NCBI GenBank assembly: GCA_036403815.1
Contig: DASWQH010000042.1
Span: 14,624-78,623, forward strand
Source: JACVRN01 sp036403815
Lineage (GTDB): Bacteria; Acidobacteriota; Blastocatellia; Pyrinomonadales; Pyrinomonadaceae
Direction of reading: 5' to 3'
Length of the DNA: 64,000 bases
Shown: positions 16,411 through 23,827 of the stretch, piece by piece
Layout: each line of letters opens with the position of its first letter
Numbering within the stretch: the stretch's first letter is position 1
Program-made: the position numbers and the translations under genes
The notes under the pieces: generated by a model
Seen by the model: only the letters and a program-made list of their open reading frames with translations
What the model was told of the DNA's origin: nothing
Databases searched by the model: none

Positions 16411-17879
16411 TTGTTCTTTGCGCCGTCGCCGCGTTTGATCTGGTTGCGTAGGGAAGGCAGGCGCAGCTTGACCTTGTCAATTTCGAGTTGGTTAGACTTT
16501 GGGTCGGCTCTTTCCAGAAACTTTTCGTAAGCAGCGAGCGCTTGCGGGAATTGCCCCAACTGATCGTACGCCGTGGCTATGAAAAAGTAGGCGACGGCCA
16601 TGTCGGGCTTTGATTTAATTATCCAGTCGTATTCGACCAGCGCCTCTGGAAAGAGTTTCAGTTCGTAAAGCGCCGTCGCCAGATTGGCGTGTGCAGCGTA
16701 GTTGTCCGGCGCACTGCGTACGACTCGCCGCAGAAGTCCTACAGCTTCTTCAAAACGCTTTGCGCGTACCAGCGCCGCCGCATAGCCGGTTGCATAGTCT
16801 GCATTTGTCGGTTCTATCTCAAGGGCGCGACCACAGTATGAAAGAGCGCGTGTCGCATCATCTGCACGATAAAGCACGCAGAGGCGCGCAAGCAAGGGCG
16901 CGTTGCGCGGTTGCTGCTCCAGAAGCTTCTCCAACTCGGCTCGGTCTTCCGTCTCCGGCACAACCGTTATGGTAAACCTCTGCCGCATCTCCACCACTTC
17001 CGGCAGGCGCTTCTTTTCATCATCGAGCGCGTCGAGCAATTTTACTGCTTCATCAACGCGGCCAGCGCTCGCCAGCACATGAGCAAGAAAGAGCGTGCCG
17101 TTCAAGGATTGAGGCTCTAATTGTCTTGCCGCCTGCGCATCCTTAATGGCGCTCTGAAAATCACCTGCGGCCATCTCAAGCTCTGCGCGTGCCATCAGCG
17201 CCGAGCTGTTTTTCGAATCAAGCGAGAGCGCGTTGTTGACGCTCGCCATTGCCTCGGCTCTTTTCCCCAGCTCTCTTTCGACCGACGCACGCGCTATCCA
17301 TAATGAAGGCGTGACGGCTTCGCCTTGAGTAGCCTGTTCAAGTCTCTTCAACAGATTTTCAAGCACGGGCTGCTGCGCCTTTGCGCGCAAGCGCAACTCT
17401 GTCAGAGCAACAAGAGCGATGGCATTCGTGCGTTCGAGCGTGAGCGCTCTTTCCAGATACTTCTCTGCTTCATCGGAACGACCCATGCGCTGAAGCAGCG
17501 CGCCGAGCGCCGCCTGCGGAAGCGCCCAATCAGCGCGCAGCTCCATCGTTCTCTGAAAAGATTTTTCGGCTTCCGTGTAGCGGCGCAGGGAGACGAGCGC
17601 ATTGGCGCGCTGAAAGAAGGCTTCGGGAAATTCCGGGCGTACCTTAATCGCAGCGTCATAAAGCGAGAGCGCCTGCTCGTAATCGCCGCGTGCGTGTGCA
17701 TCCTGCCCGCGTTTGAAAAGTTGTATGGGATCGGCTGCGTCGTCGCCGAAGTCATCCGTTTGCGCGCGAGCCATACCGGCGCAGCAAAGCGAGACTAGAA
17801 GCGCGAGCGCGCATGTGATAATGGCGTGAGAACGAGAACGAAAAAACATCCTCAGATAAATCCAGCTTGAAATGTTCAC
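16398..17879 (-). CDS. Secreted tetratricopeptide repeat protein
   Basis: 493 residues with an N-terminal signal peptide (FFRSRSHAIITCALALLVSL, cut near MARAQ), followed by about eleven TPR units from residue 50 to 480 with the usual W/G/A/P spacing (for example GDYEQALSLYDAAIKVRPEFPEA). It should act as a protein-interaction scaffold in the periplasm or on the outer membrane. The GTG at 17879 gives the longest frame; the ATG at 17849 gives a more typical signal peptide and may be the true start. The stop lies in a heptamer repeat. It is first in a three-gene minus-strand run with two helical secreted proteins. Confidence 0.85.
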   Translation of the reverse strand: MNISSWIYLRMFFRSRSHAIITCALALLVSLCCAGMARAQTDDFGDDAADPIQLFKRGQDAHARGDYEQALSLYDAAIKVRPEFPEAFFQRANALVSLRRYTEAEKSFQRTMELRADWALPQAALGALLQRMGRSDEAEKYLERALTLERTNAIALVALTELRLRAKAQQPVLENLLKRLEQATQGEAVTPSLWIARASVERELGKRAEAMASVNNALSLDSKNSSALMARAELEMAAGDFQSAIKDAQAARQLEPQSLNGTLFLAHVLASAGRVDEAVKLLDALDDEKKRLPEVVEMRQRFTITVVPETEDRAELEKLLEQQPRNAPLLARLCVLYRADDATRALSYCGRALEIEPTNADYATGYAAALVRAKRFEEAVGLLRRVVRSAPDNYAAHANLATALYELKLFPEALVEYDWIIKSKPDMAVAYFFIATAYDQLGQFPQALAAYEKFLERADPKSNQLEIDKVKLRLPSLRNQIKRGDGAKNKKGE

Positions 17880-17943
17880 GAGAAGACTACTCTCGGGGAG
17901 GACTCAATCTTAACACGCACGCATTGACTATGAAAAGCAGGTC

Positions 17944-18032
17944 AAGGCTCGTGAATCGTGAATCGTAAATCGTGAATAAAAGAAGACGGTTTTATCTATT
18001 CACGATTTACGATTCACGATTCACGGCTCCTT
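17944..18032. repeat. Heptamer-repeat hairpin between divergent genes
   Basis: Arms 17944-17977 and 17998-18032 of GTGAATC/GTAAATC units and complement, nearly perfect. This is the clearest case not at a gene 3' end: it lies in the 303-bp gap between the divergent TPR gene and larE. The heptamers are shared with the outer arms at 14749-15134. Nothing else is recognised in the gap apart from presumed promoters. Confidence 0.82.
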
Positions 18033-18182
18033 GCCTTTCTACTTGCTCTTGGGTTCGTGCATGCGATAACATTCGCGTCGCATTAATTCACAAAACATTT
18101 TGGCTGCAATGCAGTAGATTAAAGATGATGTGCGCGCGAGTCGGGACTCCGGGCGCGGCACATTTGCGGAACGGGAATCATT

Positions 18183-19091
18183 GTGAAGAGCGGACTGGTA
18201 GAAGAGTTAAATCTAGGCGAGACGGAAGAAGGCGTGTGGCAGGTTTCGCCTGAAGCTATCTTGAAGGAAGAGCGACTTCGCGCGCTGCTGCGTGAGATGG
18301 CGTCGGTCGTCGTGGCCTTTTCCGGCGGAGTTGATAGCAGCTACCTTGCCCTCATTGCGACCGAAGAGTTGAATGCGCGAGCGCTTTGCGTGACGGGAAC
18401 ATCGGCGAGCCTCTCCGAGCATCAGCACGAGCAGGTGAGGGAAATCGCCGAACGCTTCAATCTTCATCAAGAGGCTATCGGTACGGAAGAGCTGGATGAT
18501 CCTCAGTATCTAGCCAATGCGCCCTCGCGCTGCTATTTCTGCAAGACCGAGCTGTATGACAAACTGTGTACACTGGCGCGCGAGCGCTCATACGCTTTTG
18601 TAGTTGATGGCTCAACGACGGACGATCTGGGCGACTATCGTCCGGGACGCACAGCCGCGCGCGAGCATGAAGTGCGCAGCCCGCTCGTAGAAGTCGGAAT
18701 GAGCAAGCGCGAGCTGCGCGAGCTGAGTCGCCGCGCGGGGCTGCCCACGTGGGACAAGCCCGCCAGCCCATGCCTCTCCTCGCGTATCGCATACGGGACG
18801 CCTGTGACCATCGAACGGCTTTCGACCGTAGAGCGCGGCGAAGAGATAATGCGCCGCCTGGGTTTCCGTGAGTTTCGCGTGCGCCATCATGACGAACTCG
18901 TGCGGCTTGAGATTTCGCCCGGCGAGCTTGACCTGGCGCTTCGACGCGAAGTAGTTGATACCCTCGCTCAAAAATTTCGCGCCCTCGGTTTCAAATACGT
19001 AACGCTTGACCTGCACGGCTTTCGCTCCGGCGCGATGAACGAAAGCTTAAAACAAGCCGTCAGCGATCAGCCATCAGCTATCAGCAAATAA
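18183..19091 (+). CDS. larE: ATP-dependent sacrificial sulfur transferase LarE
   Basis: LarE gives up a cysteine sulfur to build the nickel-pincer nucleotide cofactor of lactate racemase and related enzymes. The 302-residue product has the PP-loop SGGVDSS near residue 44, the conserved CYFCKTELY region and the PCLSSRIAYG motif, whose cysteine is the expected sulfur donor. larB, larC and larA are not in the window. Start: GTG at 18183, chosen as the first start after the divergent gap; Shine-Dalgarno support is weak. The last residues (about VSDQPSAISK) and the TAA come from a heptamer hairpin, so the C-terminus is repeat-encoded. Confidence 0.92.
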   Translation: MKSGLVEELNLGETEEGVWQVSPEAILKEERLRALLREMASVVVAFSGGVDSSYLALIATEELNARALCVTGTSASLSEHQHEQVREIAERFNLHQEAIGTEELDDPQYLANAPSRCYFCKTELYDKLCTLARERSYAFVVDGSTTDDLGDYRPGRTAAREHEVRSPLVEVGMSKRELRELSRRAGLPTWDKPASPCLSSRIAYGTPVTIERLSTVERGEEIMRRLGFREFRVRHHDELVRLEISPGELDLALRREVVDTLAQKFRALGFKYVTLDLHGFRSGAMNESLKQAVSDQPSAISK

Positions 19092-19124
19092 TTTTGTGCT
19101 GACTGCTGGAAGCTGATTGCTGGC
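19058..19124. repeat. Heptamer-repeat hairpin at the larE end
   Basis: Arms 19058-19087 and 19098-19124 of CAGCGAT, CAGCCAT, CAGCTAT units and complement. The first arm encodes the C-terminus and stop of larE (TAA at 19089-19091, at the arm edge). Same unit type as 54079-54190. Confidence 0.8.
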
Positions 19125-19145
19125 CGCTCTCTTATGGAGATGATT

Positions 19146-20426
19146 ATGGCAAGTGCAATGGTGGATGATATACGGGAGATCAAGGAAGATAATCCATTTG
19201 AATCCATGATGGAGCGCTTTGATCGTGCGGCGCAGAAGCTCAATCTTGACCCAGACCTGTACGCGGTGATGCGTGTCCCGAATAGAGAGTTGAAGGTGTA
19301 CATCCCGGTCAGGATGGATTCGGGGCGTATGGCAGTTTTTGAAGGCTTCCGCGTGCAGCACAATTTTGCGCGCGGGCCAGCGAAGGGCGGTATACGCTAT
19401 TCGCCGGATGTGTCTATTGACGAGGTGCGTGCGCTCGCCGCCTGGATGACCTGGAAATGCGCTGTGGTCAACGTGCCCTTCGGTGGAGCCAAGGGCGGTG
19501 TCATCTGCGACCCGTCGCAGATGTCCGTGGGAGAGCTTGAAAGATTGACGCGCCGCTATGCAGCGGAGCTTCTGGATTTCATAGGGCCGGAGAAGGACGT
19601 GCCCGCGCCCGACATGAACACCAACGAGCAGACCATGGCGTGGATTATGGACACCTATTCCATGCACGCGCGTCATACGGTCACTGCGGTCGTCACGGGC
19701 AAGCCGATTGACCTGGGTGGCTCTGCCGGTCGGCGCGAAGCAACGGGGCGGGGAATCCTTTTCGTAGTCAACGAAGCCATCAAGCGTTTTAAGATGACAC
19801 CGCCGACAACCCGCGTGGTCGTGCAAGGCTCAGGCAACGTCGGAGGCATCGGCGCACGCCTGCTGCACGAAGCCGGTTACAAGGTCGTCGCTATCTCGGA
19901 CATACACGGCGGCATTTACAATCCGAACGGCATAGACATACACGAAGCCTTGCTGCATCTTCAGACCACCCGCTCGTTTGAAGACTTTCCGGGCGTGGAG
20001 CGCGTCTCGAATAAGGAAATCCTTGAGCTTGAGTGCGACGTGCTGGTGCCTGCGGCCACCGAGAACCAAATTACCTCGCAGAATGCCGACCGGATTAAAT
20101 GCAAGGTGCTGGCCGAGGGCGCAAACGGCCCGACGACCGCCAATGCCGATCAAATCCTTCATAATAAAGGAATCTTCGTCATCCCTGACATCCTTGCGAA
20201 TGCGGGCGGCGTGACGGTCTCCTATTTTGAATGGGTGCAGGATCGCATGGGCTACTTCTGGCGTGAGGACGTAGTCAACGAGCGGCTTCAGGACAAGATG
20301 GTCGCCAGTTTCAACGACCTCTGCCGGTACGCGGACGCCCACCATGTGGACACACGCACGGCAGCTTATATGCTCGCCATTGACCGCGTGGCCTATGATA
20401 CTCGTATGCGCGGCATTTATGCGTGA
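19146..20426 (+). CDS. gdhA: Glu/Leu/Phe/Val dehydrogenase (glutamate dehydrogenase)
   Basis: Oxidative deamination of glutamate to 2-oxoglutarate and ammonia, or the reverse, with NAD(P). 426 residues, the normal length. The substrate domain has KGGIRYSPDVS and PFGGAKGGV with the catalytic lysine region. The dinucleotide domain has the GSGNVGG fingerprint. ENQITSQNA and EGANGPTT are also typical. An upstream ATG at 19134 is in frame, but GGAG at 19136-19139 lies six bases before the ATG at 19146, so that is the likely start. The exact cofactor cannot be read. A short hairpin follows the gene. Confidence 0.95.
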   Translation: MASAMVDDIREIKEDNPFESMMERFDRAAQKLNLDPDLYAVMRVPNRELKVYIPVRMDSGRMAVFEGFRVQHNFARGPAKGGIRYSPDVSIDEVRALAAWMTWKCAVVNVPFGGAKGGVICDPSQMSVGELERLTRRYAAELLDFIGPEKDVPAPDMNTNEQTMAWIMDTYSMHARHTVTAVVTGKPIDLGGSAGRREATGRGILFVVNEAIKRFKMTPPTTRVVVQGSGNVGGIGARLLHEAGYKVVAISDIHGGIYNPNGIDIHEALLHLQTTRSFEDFPGVERVSNKEILELECDVLVPAATENQITSQNADRIKCKVLAEGANGPTTANADQILHNKGIFVIPDILANAGGVTVSYFEWVQDRMGYFWREDVVNERLQDKMVASFNDLCRYADAHHVDTRTAAYMLAIDRVAYDTRMRGIYA

Positions 20427-20443
20427 CGGAAAAGACAGATTTG

Positions 20444-20467
20444 TTTTTCACGCTAAGTCGTGAAAAA
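20444..20467 (+). terminator. Possible terminator after gdhA
   Basis: Perfect 9-bp stem TTTTTCACG / CGTGAAAAA with a 6-nt loop, 17 nt after the stop. The U-run after the stem is weak, so termination is plausible but not certain. Confidence 0.4.
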
Positions 20468-20576
20468 GTCTTGATTTCCGAGTCAATGTAGAGTATGGTC
20501 TGCCGGAAAAAGGTATGCGGGGGGTATGGTCTCTGCTATTTGAAAGACGCCCCGTCCAAAACCGCAGCCTTTTACA

Positions 20577-20606
20577 TTGACAGTGATGCTGCTCTATTAG
20601 TATAAG
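20577..20606 (+). promoter_or_regulatory. Sigma70-type promoter for the OmpA-family gene
   Basis: TTGACA at 20577-20582 and TATAAG at 20601-20606, 18 nt apart (or GTATAA at 17 nt). It would give an untranslated leader of about 340 nt before the ATG at 20953. No known riboswitch was recognised in the leader. The rest of the 526-bp gap (20427-20952) holds no gene I can support; a short open stretch upstream of 20953 lacks a ribosome-binding site. Confidence 0.55.
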
Positions 20607-20952
20607 CAGAGTGGCTTAAGTAAGTTAAAAGCAAGAAACCAGCAAACAGTCGGGAGGCGCTTTACGGCTCTGTAAGTATTAAGCGCCAGCGAGCGTGCAG
20701 TTTTAGGCTCGGCTCCTCTCGCTGCTCCGCTCCACGCTACAAGTCATAACGGGTCGAAGGGCGGTAGCAGTTCTATATAAACGTTGAACGCTTGTAGTTG
20801 GAGCGTCCGCGCCCCGCAAGAGTTTTGTCGGGAAGCGCGCGATGTCTGTGAGGAACAGTCAGATGCAAAAAGACATCCGCCCAACCCGTGGCCTTGCCCG
20901 CACGGCCGCACTATCCGCAAATTTTCTATACTCATTTCGCAGGAGGAATGCG

Positions 20953-23532
20953 ATGAGACTCGCGAGAAGAGCGCTACTTTGTGCGCTCATGTTGTTGGTG
21001 CTATGTGCCGTAGCATCAGCACAAACTTTAAGGAATGAGAATGATCCGCGCAACCTTTCTCCTTCCGTTGGCACAGGCGGCCCAGAAGGCGGCCCCACTG
21101 GACTCTTTACTATCTATGATGGACAAACTCTGCGCCGCGGGGAGTTTACCTTCAGTGTTGCATACTCAAACTTTGACCGTGATCCGGGCGACCTCGACAT
21201 AGTCGAAACTCCGCTGAGCTTTAACATCGGGTTAAACGATTATATAGAGTTGTTCGTCAAGATCACGGGCTATAAAGGGATCAAGTCGAACAGCCCTCTG
21301 AACCTGTCGGGCTTCTATCTGCCGAACTCTCGTGTCTTCTTTGGGCCCGGGTTGCTCGGCAGTCCGCCTGCGATCATCCTGGCTCCGAGCGGGCCGAACG
21401 TCGGCACGATTCGCGGGACGGCGGTCTTCCGTCCGGCCTTCTGTCCTGCCTGCACGGCGGCGACCGGAGGCGCGGCGTTCGCCTACTTTACTGGCGGACA
21501 GCCCTTCGTGCAGTACCCGTTCACCGGAGGCGCAGGCCCGACCTTTGGCCTGACTAGCGGTGCTCCGGGTGGAATAGCAGGCTTCCCAGGCTTTAGTGCT
21601 ACGTTAGGGCCGCCGGTTGCGACGGCTAACAACGGCACGTTCGGTTCGGCTGCGGCCTTCCCGGGCGTTGGCGCACCTGTTGGCGGCATCCTGCCGGGCA
21701 TCGTGCTGGCGACCACAACGCTGCCGGCCACAACGCTGACACAGCCGATAGTCGTGCCGACTACGTACACGACACGGCCTTCTTACTATCCGGGCGCGCC
21801 CTTCTTGAACCGTCTCTACGGCGAGTCTACATTTACGGACATCGTCTTTGGCGGCAAGATTCGCTTCACGGAGCCGGATAACCCGCTTGGCGTCGCTTTG
21901 GTTCCTTTCTACCGTTGGTGGTTGGATAAGGGCGATGACTTGAGCGGCTTTAACCAGATGCAGCGCGGCGCAGGGCCGGGCGGCGACATCGGAGACTTCG
22001 GTTTAGTCGGCGTCATTGATGCCCGCTTGAGCCGTTCGGTCAACGTGTCTGTCAATCTTGGTTACATCCTGAACAGCAATCCGAAGGATGGCGCTGGCTT
22101 TGTGCTGCTGGATCGCCCCGACGAAGTAATCGCCGGTCTCGGCTTTGACTTCCCGGTCAACAACTGGTTCCAGCCCATCTTCGAGCTGCGCTCGACGCAG
22201 TACGTTGGCGGCAGAACGCCGAACGCTTTTGAGAACAGTCCGGTTGAGTTCACCGCCGGTACGAAGATTTATCCGAAGCGCTGGTGGGGAATAGGGCTGT
22301 GGTATCGCCGTGCGATCAACTTCCAGCGCAGGAACCTGTTCCAGGGCCGAAACTTCACGGAAACGATTCGACAGATCACTGCCGTTGATCCGTTCCCGCC
22401 GGGCGGGACGATATTTAACGTTCCGGCTACGACGGCCTTGGCAACTACGAACGAGTTTCCGAATAACTTCAGGTTCTCAGACGATGCCAACGGCTTCGGC
22501 TTCCAGGTCTTCTTCGGACGCCGCAATGCTCGTGCGCCTGAGTATCTGCCGAATCAGGCACCGACCGTAACTCTGTCGGCGTCTTCGACCAGCATTATTC
22601 TGCCCTGCCAACCGGGCTATCTACCACAATGCACACCCGGGCCTAGCTCTTCGCAGACCGTTCAGTTGACGGCCAATGCGACAGACCCGGACGGCGATAC
22701 GCTGCTCTATTCGTACAACGTATCGGGCGGTCGCATCACGGGCGAAGGGCCGAACGTCTCTTGGGATTTGACGGGCGTTCAGCCGGGAACATACACGGCC
22801 AACGTAGAAGTTGATGACGGCTGCGGCTGCATCTCCTTCTCTTCGGTCTCGGTGACTATCGCTAACTGCGATCGTTGCGTGCCTCCGTGCCCGACCGTTA
22901 ACGTCACTTGCCCGGATACTGTTGAAGATGGTCAACCGGCCACCTTCACGGCGAACGTCACGGGCGGCGACCCGAACGTCTCGGCGACCTACAACTGGTC
23001 AGTCTCGGCTGGTACTATCACGAGCGGCCAGGGAACACCGAGCATCACGGTTGACACGACCGGTCAGGGCGGTAAAGCCGTCACGGCAACTGTCAACGTC
23101 GGTGGTTATCCGCCGGAGTGCAACACGCAAGCTTCTTGCACTACGACTGTAACCATTCGTGCGGTTGCTCGCCTGTTCGACCAGTACGGCAACATCGCGT
23201 TCAACGACGAGAAGGCTCGTCTGGACAACTTCGCGATTCAGTTGCAGAACGAGCCGGGTGCGCAGGGCTACATCGTGGCTTACGGCGGACGCAAGGGCCG
23301 CGCCGGTGAAGCTCAGGCTCGCGCGGATCGTGCTAAGGACTACATGGTCAACACGCGTGGTGTCGATCCCGGTCGCCTTGTGACCGTGGACGGCGGCTAT
23401 CGTGAAGACCTGACGGTGGAACTCTGGATCGTGCCGACAGGCGCGGTGCCACCGACCGCCAGTCCGACACTGCAACAGAGCGATGTGACAATCATCACGG
23501 GCGGCACAGGCCGTCGTCGCCGTCGTCGCTAA
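20953..23532 (+). CDS. Outer-membrane protein with Ig-like domains and OmpA C-terminus
   Basis: 859 residues. A signal peptide (residues 1-24, ending SASAQ) is followed by a large beta-rich part (about 40-530) with a Gly/Pro/Thr-rich insertion near 130-280, probably an outer-membrane barrel. Two PKD/Ig-like domains follow (about 540-740, with ATDPDGDTLLYSYNVSGG and a second copy starting CPDTVEDG). An OmpA-like peptidoglycan-binding domain sits near 745-835 (ARADRAKDYMVNTRGVDPGRL). The start at 20953 is fixed by AGGAGG seven bases upstream; the frame is open further back but without a signal. The gene has its own promoter and a strong terminator, so it is probably monocistronic and well expressed. 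Confidence 0.82.
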   Translation: MRLARRALLCALMLLVLCAVASAQTLRNENDPRNLSPSVGTGGPEGGPTGLFTIYDGQTLRRGEFTFSVAYSNFDRDPGDLDIVETPLSFNIGLNDYIELFVKITGYKGIKSNSPLNLSGFYLPNSRVFFGPGLLGSPPAIILAPSGPNVGTIRGTAVFRPAFCPACTAATGGAAFAYFTGGQPFVQYPFTGGAGPTFGLTSGAPGGIAGFPGFSATLGPPVATANNGTFGSAAAFPGVGAPVGGILPGIVLATTTLPATTLTQPIVVPTTYTTRPSYYPGAPFLNRLYGESTFTDIVFGGKIRFTEPDNPLGVALVPFYRWWLDKGDDLSGFNQMQRGAGPGGDIGDFGLVGVIDARLSRSVNVSVNLGYILNSNPKDGAGFVLLDRPDEVIAGLGFDFPVNNWFQPIFELRSTQYVGGRTPNAFENSPVEFTAGTKIYPKRWWGIGLWYRRAINFQRRNLFQGRNFTETIRQITAVDPFPPGGTIFNVPATTALATTNEFPNNFRFSDDANGFGFQVFFGRRNARAPEYLPNQAPTVTLSASSTSIILPCQPGYLPQCTPGPSSSQTVQLTANATDPDGDTLLYSYNVSGGRITGEGPNVSWDLTGVQPGTYTANVEVDDGCGCISFSSVSVTIANCDRCVPPCPTVNVTCPDTVEDGQPATFTANVTGGDPNVSATYNWSVSAGTITSGQGTPSITVDTTGQGGKAVTATVNVGGYPPECNTQASCTTTVTIRAVARLFDQYGNIAFNDEKARLDNFAIQLQNEPGAQGYIVAYGGRKGRAGEAQARADRAKDYMVNTRGVDPGRLVTVDGGYREDLTVELWIVPTGAVPPTASPTLQQSDVTIITGGTGRRRRRR

Positions 23533-23578
23533 ACCAATCACGCTCGCGTCTTATTTGAGGCGCGCTGCTTAACCGGAA

Positions 23579-23624
23579 GCGGGCGATGCTTCTCCTACGA
23601 GAGGCATCGCCCGCTTCATTTTTT
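23579..23624 (+). terminator. Rho-independent terminator of the OmpA-family gene
   Basis: Perfect 11-bp stem GCGGGCGATGC / GCATCGCCCGC with a 14-nt loop, followed by TTCATTTTTT. It lies 47 nt after the stop. Nothing else is recognised in the 295-bp gap up to 23827. Confidence 0.85.
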
Positions 23625-23827
23625 GCCTTATAGTGTTGGCTAAGGGCGCGGATTTATGGTACAACCGCCTTCGATGTGCATTGCATCCTACCTCGGCAGC
23701 AGCGCGTGCCTGACAAGCTCTCTCCTTTCGGCGACTGAAGCGCTCTATCTGCTATACTTATCCATCTGGTAATCATGGCGACTCCGCGTCCACGCGCGCA
23801 CGCCCCGACTAACTTCGAGGACACGAG

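Noticed and set aside
19074..19826. Long open frame on the minus strand across gdhA
   Set aside because: It is the antisense shadow of a well-supported glutamate dehydrogenase gene and has no recognisable domain.
20607..20952. Structured RNA or riboswitch in the long leader of the OmpA-family gene
   Set aside because: Some short self-complementary runs exist, but no known motif is recognised and no sibling sequence is available for covariation.
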